Made by a program: the position numbers and the translations under genes | Origin: Euglena gracilis | Lineage: Eukaryota > Euglenida > Euglenophyceae > Euglenales | DNA length: 64,000 bases | Direction of reading: 5' to 3' | Assembly: GCA_039621445.1 (NCBI GenBank) | Contig: CP154954.1 | Span: 48,339,847 to 48,403,846 of the forward strand | Shown: positions 44,201 through 64,000 of the stretch, one piece after another | Layout: every line of letters starts with the position of its first letter | Position numbering within the stretch: position 1 is the first letter of the stretch | The notes under the pieces: model-generated | What the model was told of the DNA's origin: nothing | The model's input: only the letters and a program-made list of their open reading frames with translations | The model's database searches: none

Positions 44201-45105
44201 CCCCATCGCCAGGAGGGGCCCCAGCGGGGTTGATCTGGCGGATGATGCTCCACAGGGTGTGGGTGCCGAGGGCGATGTCGAACGTCTCGTCGCTGGTGGG
44301 CAGCGACCCGCCGTCCCAGCACAGGTCCAGCTGCTGCAGCGTCGGCCCAGGCCGGCCCCAGGCTGGCCAGGGGGCGATGAGGGGGGAATCCTCCTTAAAG
44401 CGCCGGGCCAACCCTTTTTACCCCAAAAATGACCCAAAACCGCCATGGGCACTGTCTGGGCAACGTTTTGTCAGACTGCCCAAAATATCGGCACAAAGTG
44501 ACGGAAAACTGAATCTTTGAGGCAGTCCCCCCCCCCCCGGCCGGAAACCACCCAGCGGGGGGAAGGAGGCCTTGCGAAAGGGGCTTCAGACGGTCGAAAC
44601 CACCCCACCCTCCTTCGTGCCCAACCCTCTGGGGGGATGCAAGGTCCTTGTGGCCGAGTTGTGCAGAAAGTGGTCTTTTCCAAAGTGCATCCAACAGGAA
44701 CGTTGTTCTGCGTTTGTGGGGCAATGAGTCCAGCACTGTGCGCGGTACATTTAAGAACAAAATGCCTGCCCAGCCTCTTCCCCACGACCACGTCGTCTGC
44801 TGTTCTTTAACACCTCGCCAAACCGTTCGTTTGGCGGTTCCTTTCCTCGGAAAGAAGCCCGTTTCCCACTCAAAACCGAGGCAAAAGATTCGCCGCAGCC
44901 CCGGCCCCGGGGGCCGGCCCGGCGGGAGAGAGCCCACGATGTTGAGGAGCTCGGAGGTGGTGCTGAGGATGGGCCCGATGACGAGGTGCTTGATGTGCGT
45001 GGCCTCCAGCGCCACCGCCTGGCACACCGCGGAGTCTGCGTCCTTCAGCCCCCGCCAGGCGGTGGCGAGGCGGCACCGCAGCCACACACAAAAGGCGGCC
45101 CAAAC
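44201..45105 (-). CDS. Additional leucine-rich-repeat exons: separate small gene or continuation of the F-box/LRR-like gene
   Basis: Two exons: 44877-45105 (or starting 45042) encoding CVWLRCRLATAWRGLKDADS, AVCQAVALEATHIKHLVIGP and ILSTTSELLNIVGSLPPG, with donor GTTTTG; and 44201-44362 encoding RPGPTLQQLDLCWDGGSLPT and SDETFDIALGTHTLWSIIRQ, acceptor CCCCCTGGCCAG. They join in phase 1. The repeat style equals that of the gene ending at 45827. No stop or start was found, so I cannot decide between a C-terminal continuation and a duplicate fragment. Confidence 0.55.
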
Positions 45106-45249
45106 CTGACCCAAGTTGCTCAGTGGGTCTTCCCAAGAATTACTGGGGGGGTGGGGGTCCCTGCTGGTCTGAGTACGCAGCCACAACAACAAGCAGTCAC
45201 GTGGAACATGATGACTTACGTGGACATGAACACAACACATCGCACACAC

Positions 45250-45408
45250 GGACACCACACCACACCACACCACACCACACCACACCACACCACACCACAC
45301 CACACCACACCACACCACACCACACCACACCACACCACACCACACCACACCACACCACACCACACCACACCACACCACACCACACCACACCACACCACAC
45401 CACACCAC
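45250..45408. repeat. Pure (CCACA)n pentanucleotide array
   Basis: About 31 nearly perfect ACCAC units. The minus strand, which is the sense strand, would read TGTGG repeats. Confidence 0.95.
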
Positions 45409-45826
45409 ATACAACACAAACAAACACAACACAAACATGCACGCACGCGCACACAACATGCACACACTCAACACACACTCATCACACAACTAGAGGCACC
45501 GTCACACTGCTGCTCATCAGATATCCTCATCAGATAGGGGTGAAACGCGGTCTGGGGCTGATGGACACAGCCTGACCCAAGCACTGCCAGTTTGTGTAGA
45601 TTTGCCGGCAGAGGGACACCTTGCTTGAATATTTTGTGCAGTTAGCCAAATAAAATGGTTCACCAGCCTACTGGATAGAAGCCTCAATCAGCACACCATA
45701 AACCGAAGCCAACGTCATGGCAAAACATCACACACAAATGAAATATTTTGAGAAGAAAAAAAAAGAAAAAAAGAAGCTGCAGAAAAGCGCAACGGCTCCC
45801 AGGGCGCACAGAAAATGCAGTGGCTC

Positions 45827-46001
45827 TCAGGGCGGAAACTTGTGCTGGAGGTCCTTGAGCACGGCACTGGTCAGGGTGTGGATCGGCCCGTGGCTGGCGT
45901 GCTTCCACACGTGGAGGTGCAGCCACTCCAGCGAGGGGTAGGGGTCGGTGGGGGGCACCACGGAGAAGAGGGTGTCGTCCACCTCAGGACGCAGGCCGGA
46001 C
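45827..46001 (-). CDS. Last exon (or penultimate block) of the F-box/LRR-like protein
   Basis: Acceptor GGCGACCTGCAG. Encodes SGLRPEVDDTLFSVVPPTDP, YPSLEWLHLHVWKHASHGPI and ends LKDLQHKFPP then TGA. Phase 2 entry agrees. If a donor inside (GTGCTC) is used instead, translation would continue to the exons at 45.1 kb. Confidence 0.7.
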
Positions 46002-46614
46002 CTGCAGGTCGCCGGCCAGCATGCAGCCACGCACATGCATGCGCACATGCCCGCGTGACAGAGAAACCCACATGTGTGCACGCACGCACACACCCACCCA
46101 CCCACACAAACCGCAAACACACACAAATAACAACACACACCAAACGCAACAGAGATTCGAGTGCACAAAGAAAATGAGCGCGTTCACACGACGTGGTTGC
46201 AGACATGTTGGGTCACGGCCTGGAAAGTGCCTCGGCCAAGGAAGTACAGCTCCAGGCGGCGCAGGCCAAAACAAGTGCCAAGCAGGGTGTGGACGAACTT
46301 GTTGGTCACCTCCCCGAAGAGGACACACGCCTGCAGCCGCGAGAAGCGAGCGATGTTGGAAGCCAGGATGGTTGCTCCCAGCGGGCGACCCAAAGAGGTG
46401 TTGCGAACCAACTCTCACAAACACCTTTCACCACGGGCAAACACAACCAAACACACCCAACACATCACACACAGAGAGAGAAGGACAAAGATGCACACAC
46501 AGGCACACGCACACATGGACACGTGCACACAGATGAGCAATACGCATAAGCACCACATCCATCTCATAAACAACGCACGTGCACAGAACACAGGCACACA
46601 CACAGACACACACA

Positions 46615-46654
<40 letters not shown>

Positions 46655-49600
46655 CAAAGAGAGATACAGACAGACAGAGAGAGAAAGAAGACACACATGG
46701 GCGCGCATGCACACTGTGGTTGGACAGGTCGCTGGACAGGGAGGGGAAAGGATACTGCAGCAGGAGGAATGGTTCTTGTAGGCTGCGGTAGCTGTCCCAG
46801 TGCTCCTCCCAGCCCACACTCTCGATGCTGATGCTTTCCAGCGACGGTGCCGGAAGGCCAACTCGGTAGCTTTTGATGGTGACATGAGCAGCATGAGCAA
46901 TGTGAGCATGCTGGACATATGAAAATAACATCAGATCCACTCGAATCCACTGGACCCAATTTTGAAAATATTTTTTGCTTGCATCACATTGAATCAACGG
47001 AAAAAGGTTTGAAGACAACCTTACGTAGGGCTGTTCGGGAAGGTCTGGGGGTCTGGACCCACTCCACCAAGGCAATTCACAACGGAAATTCCTTTGGTTC
47101 CGACCAAGGGCTTTTTTAAGACTGGGGGGGGAGGGCCCCCGCCCACCCACCCACCAGGGTCCCCTGAAAATGGCCAAAAATCGCGAAAAATGCTAAGAAA
47201 TAGCACCTTTCTCAAAAATTTTCGGTGCCAAAAAGTATATCCCACACCCCCCCCCCTACCCCCCTGGGGGGACCCCCCCGGGGGGTGGGGGGGCTCGGCC
47301 GGACCCATCCACACTACCCCCCTCCCCCCGGAGGTCCAAGGCTTAAAAAAAAAAAACCCTGGTTCCAACATACAAAAAAAAGCTGTCGGATTCAGCAGTA
47401 ATTGGCACAGGCAGGAAAAAAATGACAGTGACTTGCTGAGGGGGAAAAAAGCGAAGGCACCAAGGACACACATGCTTCCCCCACCCCAGGGGAGGGGGAA
47501 GTTGGCCCCAATAAATTCGAAAATAAATTTTCGTGAATCCGTAAGTCCGTAAATTTTCCACTTTTGGGAGATCAGTCCATTCCCCTGAGAGGTTGGCCTC
47601 GGGCCTGTCCTCGCCAACCCAGCCTGACAGGGGGTTGGCCTGCCCCTCTGTACTCGCCAACTTGGCTGAAGCCAACTTCCACCCTTCCCTGGGTGGGGGG
47701 GGGGGTACAGAGAGCCTTAACACCCCAGAGACAGCCTCCCGGGCGGCAGGCGGGTCAGGAGCACGTCCAGCGCCGCGTCAGGCAGGCGGGGCTCGGAGTG
47801 CTGGAGGAACGCGGCGGTGTACGGCCGCAGCCGCAGGCACTGCAGCCGGGGGACGCTGTGGGCGATCCGCTCGCAGTCCGCCCGGGAGAAGGCGCACGGC
47901 GCGGAGATCTCCAGCCGCTCCAGCTGGGCCCATGGCCGGGGTGATAATATAGTTTGTGATACATATGATAATAATTCATGATACGCGTCTCTCTCTCTGT
48001 GTGTAATAAAATGCTATGTGCACACACACACATAGTATATTGTTATTGTAGTATATAGTATATTACACATAGTATATTGTATATTGTTATTAATATATAA
48101 TATATATTAAATTGTAACACCATATATGGTATGTAGAGCGTGGTATAATGCATACAGACAAACACTCTGTGGATATGCACAAATGCGCAGACAGATCCTC
48201 TGCAGGAAGGTGTGTTCTGTCAAGCTTGGCTTTTACCCTCCCCCCCCTATGTCCAATGACCGGTAACCTCTGTCCTCTGACCGGGGGGGTGGTCGTTGGA
48301 CATAGGGTAGTGACCAAAAAGGTGTCCTCTGACCGGGGGGGTGGTCGTTGGACATGGGGTCAAAAGAAAATTGGTGGGTACCCGGGTCCCTACCCACCCA
48401 AAAAATGCCCAAATTTTCCCTTCCGGCGCATCGCGCCGAAAATCTTGGGCAATTTTGACAAATTTTTGTCCAAAAAGTGTCAAAAATGGCATTTTGGCCA
48501 AAATTTGGGCAAAATTTTTCGTCCCGGCACTTCACGCCGGGACCAAAAATTTGGTCAAACCTCCGAAAAGGTGTCCTCTGACCGGGGGGGTGGTCATTGG
48601 ACATAGGGGGGTCGTTGGACATAGGGGGGGGGTATGAAGTTTTTGTATTTGCATCCGCTGTGCTTTGCATGTGAGAAGAAGAAGTTTGCCTCCTCATCGA
48701 CCTCACCCCAGAATTGATGGTCCACAGACAGGCCATGTTTGGGGTGACTGGTGGATGATGTGCAATATGTCGCGGAACAGAGGGAGGCGCTCCGATCTTT
48801 GGCAAACATCAGCAAAACCAAGCAGGTCTGCTGACATTATCTTGAGCAGTTTTATACGGCCCAAACCAGGGGTCACCGGCACTGCCACGGGAGGGAAAAG
48901 CAGCCGGCAACCTCCTGGGCACAACACTCCCCAACACACCCCCAAGACAGCACGCCGGAGCAGACAGGGGAGCCTCGGCGGGAGCACCGCACCGGAGGGG
49001 ATGGCGTGGGGGTGCTCGGAGACGCACAGCTCCCGCAGCTGCGGGAAGGCGCAGCACGCGAACCGCGACCGCGCGGCGGGGGCGACGCAGCCGACGTTTT
49101 CGATGTGCAGCACCCGGAGGGCGGGGGCGTCCCGGCCCTGTCTCTCCAAGGTCCATGGCCCGAGGACCCCCACACAAATATGGGATTATGAGGAGGGGGC
49201 AGGTGACCTCTCAACTGAAATGGACTTCGGGCGTTCGATGGCGCCAGGATGCTTCAGTCGCTCATCTCCCGGCAGAAAGGGAGCGTCTAGGGAGGGCAGC
49301 TGAGAAACTTGAGTTGAAATCTGTGGCATGCAAAAGGGTTGGTCAGGAATGCTCCCCGCTCATCGGCATGGAAACCAGCAGCTGGAAGGCTGTTCGATTG
49401 GTGACACATCACAAGGAGGGCAGTGTGGGGGGGGACACCTGAGGTTGACCCCCAGGCGACTCCAGTTCCCTTCTCATGTCGCGGAAATGGGAGGGGGGGG
49501 GCCGAGGGTCGGGGCGGGCGGCGTGCGAGAGGGGCGGCAGCGCCTCCGGCTTGGCGGGCACCGGCGGCCGCGTGAAGCGCACGCCGCCGAGGCGCAGCTC

Positions 49601-52457
49601 CGCCAGGCGGGGGCAGCCCGCCAGGAGGGGGCCGAGCAGCGCGGCGTCCAGCGGCACCTCGCAGCCCCCGCCGCTCGGCGCCGGGTCCGGCCGGTCCGTC
49701 TTCCACAGCCGCTCGGGGGCGGGGCGTCCCGGGGTCCGCCGTCCTCCCATGACACGCAGGAGGGCAGGGGGGGGGGGCTGATCGCACCCGACACATCAAA
49801 TCTCCAGCAGCAGCAAACAGAGGGGTCTCTAAAGGCCCCGTACAACCCCGTTAACCGTGGTTTTTGATGAGGCGGCCTTTCGCATAAACGACACAAACTT
49901 TCCCCAAGAGTAAACTAACAGGGGGAAAAGGACTGTTTGGGGGTGGTGGTGGAGAGTGCCAAGGGGGGACGTGCTTTTGGGGGGGTCTGTTTTTGGACTC
50001 TGGAAATTTGCAGCCAAAAAAAGTTAGCAGCATTCTTCCCTATCATTTGAAAAAAGGCAATATTTGACCGTGTAAAATATGTATAAAAAAAGCAAAAAAA
50101 AAACGATCACGTTTGGGGCAAATACACGTCAATTTTCCCCAAAAAAAATCCCAATGGGGATTTAAATAACTTCAGCAATTTTGATTTGATTTGGGACACC
50201 ACAGCCCATTTGGACGAACGAAGACGCCAAACGTCAGCCAGGTGCTGTGGAGGAGAGCTCCGGGCGAGGTGCTGGCAGTACTTCACCACCTCACGAAGGA
50301 CGCTGTAGTGCAGGGACCCCGTGAACTCGATGACCCGCAGGCCGGGGGACTTCAACAGCAGCAGCCCCAGCACGCCGGCCTGCTTCTCCTCCCAGCGGTC
50401 CCCGGCGATGGACCCCGCCAGCGGGGGGCGGAGCGAGCACAGGGGAAAGTGGCGGGTCCGCACACGAGTCAAACGGTGTGCGAATGCGGGGGTGGGCGGC
50501 AAATGCGCACACCCCGACTCATCCCCAGGACTGGCTTCATTTGGCTTGGGCACCAACCCCCACCCTCGTTAAACTGCGACCAGACAGGTCGGCAAGTGGC
50601 TCCGACACTTTCCTGGGCGGGGGGACCCCCCGTTCGCCAGGGACGCCGGGTTCCCCGAGAATGGGGGTGCCCTGGAACAGAGTGCGGGGTGGTGGCCTGG
50701 CCCCCCCGCTGGCCAGCTTCGTCACCGCCATCACCTGCTGGGCGAGGCCGACGAGGAACACCATCGTGCGGGGCGTGGGCGACCGGAACCGCAGGTCGGT
50801 GGGAGGTGGGCCCCGTTTGGGCTCCGGGGGGCATCCCTACCTCCCCCTCCCCCATCCAGAACACTGACTCCTGACAGCAGATACTGCGTTCCTCGCCCCA
50901 TTGCCCCATACCGCGCGTGTTGTCAATTGTCATGGAAGATCATTGGTTTTTTTGACTTTGGTTGGCCGTCCCTGACAGCTCCCTGGGCATGCCCCAGGGG
51001 AGGGGTTTTTGGTTTTGTGGCCAAACCTGGGAAACTGTCCGCGCCGTCCGACCTGCCACGGTTTCCAAAAACCATTCACTCACCTTTTCCGGAAAACCAG
51101 CCAGTCGCTAGCCCCCGGAGGTGTACACTCTGGAATCCAAGGGGAAATTGACGACAGGTTTAAAGAAACTGGCCGAGAAAAAATTCCAAAGGCGGGCCAT
51201 TTTGGTGGTTTATCCAACCCCTGCACCCACAGGGCGGGGGTGGGTTACCATATTTGGGGATTGCTTATATTTGGGTGTGGGGTGGGCAAAAAATCGGCCA
51301 AAAGGCTGCCTGCATTTGTGGATAGCTTGTTTTAAAGGTTACTTATATATGCGGGGGGGGGGGTGTTGCACACCAATTTGGCCTGTTCCCCTTTAATGTT
51401 GGCACGCCATATGCCACTCCAAACAACCAGTGAGTTACCCCCTCCCCCCCGGGGGGGGAGGTCAGCCAGAGACTAAGTGATTGGCTTAGTGTTACGGTCG
51501 GGGAGTGGGGGCGCCTCGGCAAGGGCAGCGGTGCAGTGGAGGAGGCGGTGCGTCGCTCGGCGCCACTCGGAGGACAGGAGGCACAGCACCTGCACAAAAG
51601 GCAGCCCCAAGTACCTGAACCATGGATTCACTGAAGGAGCTCCATGGGGGGAGGGCAATTCCCCCTGGGCCAAAACCTACCCACCCACTTGTGTGAAACA
51701 CACCCACGACGACCCCCCCCCACGCCACCCATCCAGAAACCCACCCAGAATTAGCTGAACCCCTCAAAAAAAACTGGAGATCCATTGCGAACCCCCCCAG
51801 GGTCCAACACCGCCACTGCGCCAACCCACCCACCTGCCCGCCCACCCACTTTCGAAAAACCCCCAGGGGAGGGGCCACACCCGCAGTCAATGAATCCATA
51901 CCCTGAACACCAGCTCCAGCAAGAAGTCTGGCGGAACAGGCCGCGGCACGGGGGAAAGGTTTCCGAGAAAGGGTGGGCGAGCACAAAGGCCCACATGTGA
52001 CTGCAGGTGTCATGAGCATGGCGGGGCAGGGGATGGGCAACCCAGATGACTGGAACAAAGGGGAAGAATGAAGTGTCTCTCAAAGGGACCCCCAGAGTTT
52101 TGCAAGGCACAGTTTTTGCCGGGGCGGCCCCATGCGTGAAAAACAAAAAAAACCGTAATATTTTCTGAACATTTTTGGGGGGCATTTGGACTTGCCAAGG
52201 GTGCAGTCCTTTAGAGTTTTAGGTGGAAAGCAAGACCTTGCACAACACAGCACAGCCTGCGGAGCTGCGAACACAACACAGAGGACTGTCCTGTGCTCTC
52301 CCCCCAAACACACACACACACACACACACACAATCCCTTTGAAGGCAGCCACCAAGGACAGAGGCCAGGGCAGAGGCTGGGGCCCGGGCGGGGGGTCGAG
52401 GCTGCAGTGGGGCGAAGCGGTGGCCTCGCGCCGCGCCGCCTTGCGATGCGGCTTCAT
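45827..52457 (-). CDS. F-box/leucine-rich-repeat-like protein (about 11 exons)
   Basis: Exons: 52353-52457 (ATG), 51902-52000, 51496-51589, 50735-50821, 50290-50379, 49562-49699, 48940-49137, 47724-47923, about 46756-46869, 46248-46411, and 45827-46001 with stop TGA. A short F-box-like motif (DFLLELVFR spliced to VLCLLSSEWRRATHRLL) is followed by degenerate leucine-rich repeats: GCPRLAELRLGGV, APALRVLHIENVG, FPQLRELCVSEH, LERLEISAPC, VPRLQCLRLRPY, PSLESISIES, CFGLRRLELSGL and YPSLEWLHLHVW. F-box/LRR proteins are substrate adaptors of SCF ubiquitin ligases; that role is inference because the F-box is short. Most phases agree; the junctions 51496 to 50821 and 46756 to 46411 do not, so an exon or boundary there is missing or wrong. 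Similar repeats continue below the stop to 44201. Confidence 0.65.
46248..46411 (-). CDS. Exon: leucine-rich repeats
   Basis: Encodes LGATILASNIARFSRLQACV, LFGEVTNKFVHTLLGTCFGL and RRLEL at donor GTACTT. The acceptor is poorly defined (TTTGTGAGAG). Confidence 0.65.
46600..46690. repeat. (CA)n then (GA)n microsatellite
   Basis: CA units switch to GAGA at about 46632. In an intron of the F-box/LRR-like gene. Confidence 0.9.
46756..46869 (-). CDS. Exon: leucine-rich repeat
   Basis: Encodes YRVGLPAPSLESISIESVGW then EEHWDSYRSLQEPFLLLQ. Phase 2 entry agrees with the previous exon. Donor GTATCC gives phase 2, which does not match the next exon; donor GTGGGC at 46817 would. Confidence 0.6.
47105..47360. 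mobile_element. G/C-run family R copy 1
   Basis: Ends CTTTTTTAAGAC and GGCTTAAAAAAA are inverted. Interior: ACCCACCCACCAG, AAAATGGCCAAAAATCGCGA, AAAGTATATCCCAC, GGGGCTCGGCCGGACCCA. Homologous to 61235-61510 along its length. Confidence 0.8.
47724..47923 (-). CDS. Exon: leucine-rich repeats
   Basis: Acceptor CCATGGGCCCAG, donor GTGTTA. Encodes LERLEISAPCAFSRADCERI, AHSVPRLQCLRLRPYTAAFL and ends LPPGRLSLG. Phase 0 in, phase 2 out. Confidence 0.75.
48010..48130. repeat. AT-rich TATAGTATATT repeats
   Basis: Imperfect repeats of ATAGTATATTGTTATT and TATATAATATATATT in an intron of the F-box/LRR-like gene. Confidence 0.7.
48239..48630. mobile_element. Foldback family T copy
   Basis: CTATGTCCAATGACCGGTAA opposite GGTCGTTGGACATAG, repeated GTCCTCTGACCGGGGGGG, core hairpins CCGGCGCATCGCGCCG and CCCGGCACTTCACGCCGGG. 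Confidence 0.75.
48940..49137 (-). CDS. Exon: two leucine-rich repeats
   Basis: Acceptor GGAGAGACAG, donor GTGTGT. Encodes GRDAPALRVLHIENVGCVAP then CCAFPQLRELCVSEHPHAIP. Phase 0 on both sides. Confidence 0.7.
49562..49699 (-). CDS. Exon: leucine-rich repeat
   Basis: 46 codons including EVPLDAALLGPLLAGCPRLA then ELRLGGVRFTRPP. Very GC-rich. The donor CCG|GTGCCC was chosen for phase 0; the frame remains open further, so the 3' boundary is uncertain. Confidence 0.6.
50290..50379 (-). CDS. Exon: leucine-rich repeat
   Basis: Encodes AGVLGLLLLKSPGLRVIEFT then GSLHYSVLRE; donor GAG|GTGGTG. Acceptor is GAGAAGCAG, or GGGAG nine bases earlier. L-x-x-L-L-L-K-S-P-G-L-R-x-I-E is a typical cysteine-containing-type LRR. 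Confidence 0.65.
50735..50821 (-). CDS. Exon of the F-box/LRR-like protein
   Basis: Encodes PKRGPPPTDLRFRSPTPRTM then VFLVGLAQQ at donor CAG|GTGATG. The acceptor CCCCCCGGAG is weak and the entry phase does not match the previous exon. Confidence 0.5.
51496..51589 (-). CDS. Exon: F-box-like helices 2 and 3
   Basis: Strong acceptor CTGCCTTTTGTGCAG, donor GTAACA. Encodes VLCLLSSEWRRATHRLLHCT then AALAEAPPLPD; S-x-E-W-R-R is the usual F-box tryptophan region. Confidence 0.7.
51620..51900 (-). mobile_element. MITE family M copy 3 (281 bp)
   Basis: Inverted ends CCATGGATTCACTGA and TCAATGAATCCATA, same interior. It starts inside the donor GTATGG of the F-box exon ending at 51902. Confidence 0.75.
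51902..52000 (-). CDS. Exon: F-box-like helix 1
   Basis: Ends LSPVPRPVPPDFLLELVFR at donor AGG|GTATGG. L-P/V-P-x-x-L-L-x-E-L/I-F is the F-box entry pattern. The acceptor is GACACCTGCAG, or CTGTTCCGCCAG for a shorter form. The donor is directly followed by the terminus of a MITE. Confidence 0.6.
52300..52335. repeat. (CA)n microsatellite
   Basis: Short CA tract just inside the first intron of the F-box/LRR-like gene. Confidence 0.8.
52353..52457 (-). CDS. Putative first exon of the F-box/LRR-like protein
   Basis: ATG at 52457 gives MKPHRKAARREATASPHCSL then a Pro-rich stretch to donor TTG|GTGGCT, 35 codons. Another donor at ATT|GTGTGT lies 18 bases further. No acceptor just upstream, consistent with a first exon. 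Confidence 0.45.
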
Positions 52458-52539
52458 CGGCGCACGGCGCCGCACCCCGCTGGGCAGCGGGGCGGCCCCA
52501 GGCAGGGAGGGGAGTCACCTGGAACGGCCGGCCGGAGAA

Positions 52540-52615
52540 TGCAAAAAAAAGTAAAATGTATATAAACAAATATATAATAAAATATATAAATATACATATA
52601 TATACAGATACAAAT
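52540..52615 (-). promoter_or_regulatory. AT-rich TATA-like block upstream of the F-box/LRR-like gene
   Basis: GTATATAAACAAATATATAA and ATACATATATATACAG lie 90-155 bases upstream of the proposed ATG on the minus strand. A promoter role is inference only. Confidence 0.25.
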
Positions 52616-52699
52616 ATACAATACCGCAGGGACAGGCGGAGTTGCGATACGGGGGTCGACACGTGCTCATCGCCCGCTATTGCGTCAACAACACCAGAG

Positions 52700-52800
52700 T
52701 CGGTGCAATGGCTGACTCTGGTCATTGTACAGACTCTGTGCAATGACCGGAGTATGACACAGAGTGCTGCACAATACTCCGGTCACATTGCACATCGGTC
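52700..52800. other. Palindromic block with mutually exclusive hairpins
   Basis: TGACCGGAGTAT (52744-52755) can pair perfectly with ATACTCCGGTCA (52774-52785). The overlapping CAATGACCGGAG (52741-52752) can instead pair with CTCTGGTCATTG (52716-52727). Outer GTGCAATG and CATTGCAC also pair. It may be a small foldback element. Confidence 0.7.
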
Positions 52801-52815
52801 AAAAAAAGATTCCAA

Positions 52816-53370
52816 AAAACGCTGCCTCTGCCGGTGCTACTGAACAAAAAGAGTCTCCTGGTCTTGGGAATGTGAGGCCCCAAAATTGTCGCAGCCCATT
52901 GGCCGATGGGTCCTTGTCCAGACGAAGTGCTTCTGTCCTGGGGGGTGGTTTGAAACCGCCATTTCCCATCGGCAATTTCACATTCCCGCAGGACCAATGT
53001 GTAATAACCCCAAAGAATTTTATTTTTCGCCATTTTTGACCCTTTTTTAGAAAATTTCTCAATGCTTTGCATCCAACATTTTTTTCGGTCCAAAGCCGGG
53101 CTGGACCGAACTACATTTCAGGAAACCATGAGGGGGAGGGGGGGCAGGGTCTGCAGCCTGGTTGAGAGGTGCTGGCTGGAAAAAATGTGCTGACTGCCCC
53201 CCCCCCCCTGACCTGGGGGTAAGGTCCCCTCCGGCTTAAGAAAACCCTGCCCACAAAAGCAGACAAACAAAAGAGAGAAAATACTAAAATGTAAGGGAGC
53301 TGTTACCAAAAGCGAATCACCCATCAGCATTCAGTAGGACTGCTGGTAGTAGTAGTAGTAGTGGTAGTGT

Positions 53371-53414
<44 letters not shown>

Positions 53415-53734
53415 CAGGTTTGCCTTGCATCCCAGCAAATTGGGAAATGAAGACCAGAACCAGAGTGCACAAAACGGCAATGAAGAACAAAACTTACACT
53501 TGAAACCTGCCTAACATGGGCCCAATTTTCTACGGTGGCTGCAAGGGGATGCAGCTACGATCTTATTATGTACATTGGTGCAGTGTGGCAATCGGCGAGA
53601 GTACTGCAGGGTGGTGAGAGTGGCGAGAGCAGGGTGGCCCCACCTGGGGGGGGGGGGGGAGGGGGGGGGGGGAAGTGCGGCCAACAGTTAGCGCACCAAG
53701 GCAGGAAGTCTAGTCAGCCGCCGGGCGACTGGGG
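52816..53734. other. Intergenic region between the F-box/LRR-like and coiled-coil genes
   Basis: No exon seen. Contains a G/C-run foldback block at about 53130-53250 ending CCTCCGGCTTAAG, similar to one at about 13060-13130, and a trinucleotide array. Confidence 0.4.
53341..53416. repeat. (AGC/AGT)n trinucleotide array
   Basis: TAGTAGTAG, then a GTAGCAGCAGCAGCAGCAGC run, then TAGTAGTAG again. It lies outside the predicted exons. Confidence 0.9.

Positions 53735-64000
<10,266 letters not shown>

Noticed and set aside
45197-45489. Long open frames of Cys-Gly-Val-Val-Trp or Thr-Pro-His-His repeats
   Set aside because: They are translations of the (CCACA)n array, open in all frames because the repeat has no stop; not a gene.

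Overview
The window is nuclear DNA of a eukaryote. Coding capacity comes in short GC-rich exons separated by long introns. Introns and spacers alternate AT-rich blocks with long runs of G or C, microsatellites and mobile elements. I see no operons, ribosome binding sites or long uninterrupted genes, so it is not bacterial. Interstitial CCCTAA repeats (about 54.93-54.99 kb) fit a TTAGGG-type telomere. The repeat load and intron-rich genes suggest a unicellular alga or other protist with a large genome; I cannot name the lineage.

Every supportable gene is on the minus strand, so the window reads right to left as head-to-tail genes. (1) About 64000 to 53735: 3' part of a coiled-coil protein with a basic serine-rich tail, 5' end beyond the window. 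(2) About 52457 to 45827, perhaps on to 44201: an F-box/leucine-rich-repeat-like protein. (3) About 42129 to 30498 or lower: a cyclic-nucleotide-binding protein resembling the regulatory subunit of protein kinase A. (4) About 20168 to 14211: a seven-bladed WD40 propeller protein. (5) About 6586 to the left edge: a cysteine-rich, possibly beta-trefoil extracellular segment followed by a transmembrane helix. Exons were placed by hand from reading frame, GT/AG sites and agreement of intron phase between neighbours. Most junctions agree in phase; the ambiguous ones are stated.

The rest is mobile and repetitive. Highlights are a hAT-like element with a recognisable relic of the transposase C-terminal dimerisation domain (23268-24192); a 2.5 kb terminal-inverted-repeat element full of short CCGC/GCGG palindromes near both ends (57028-59531); a 723 bp element whose target-site duplication straddles an exon-intron junction (40781-41503); a three-copy MITE family lying against splice donors; foldback elements with G/C-run arms around AT-rich hairpin cores; and a composite fold-back region with telomere-like repeats (54424-56066). 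Nested satellites fill 2.4-4.2 kb.

The genes look like unrelated housekeeping or signalling genes rather than one system. The most unusual theme is the repeated position of element termini at or within a few bases of 5' splice sites.
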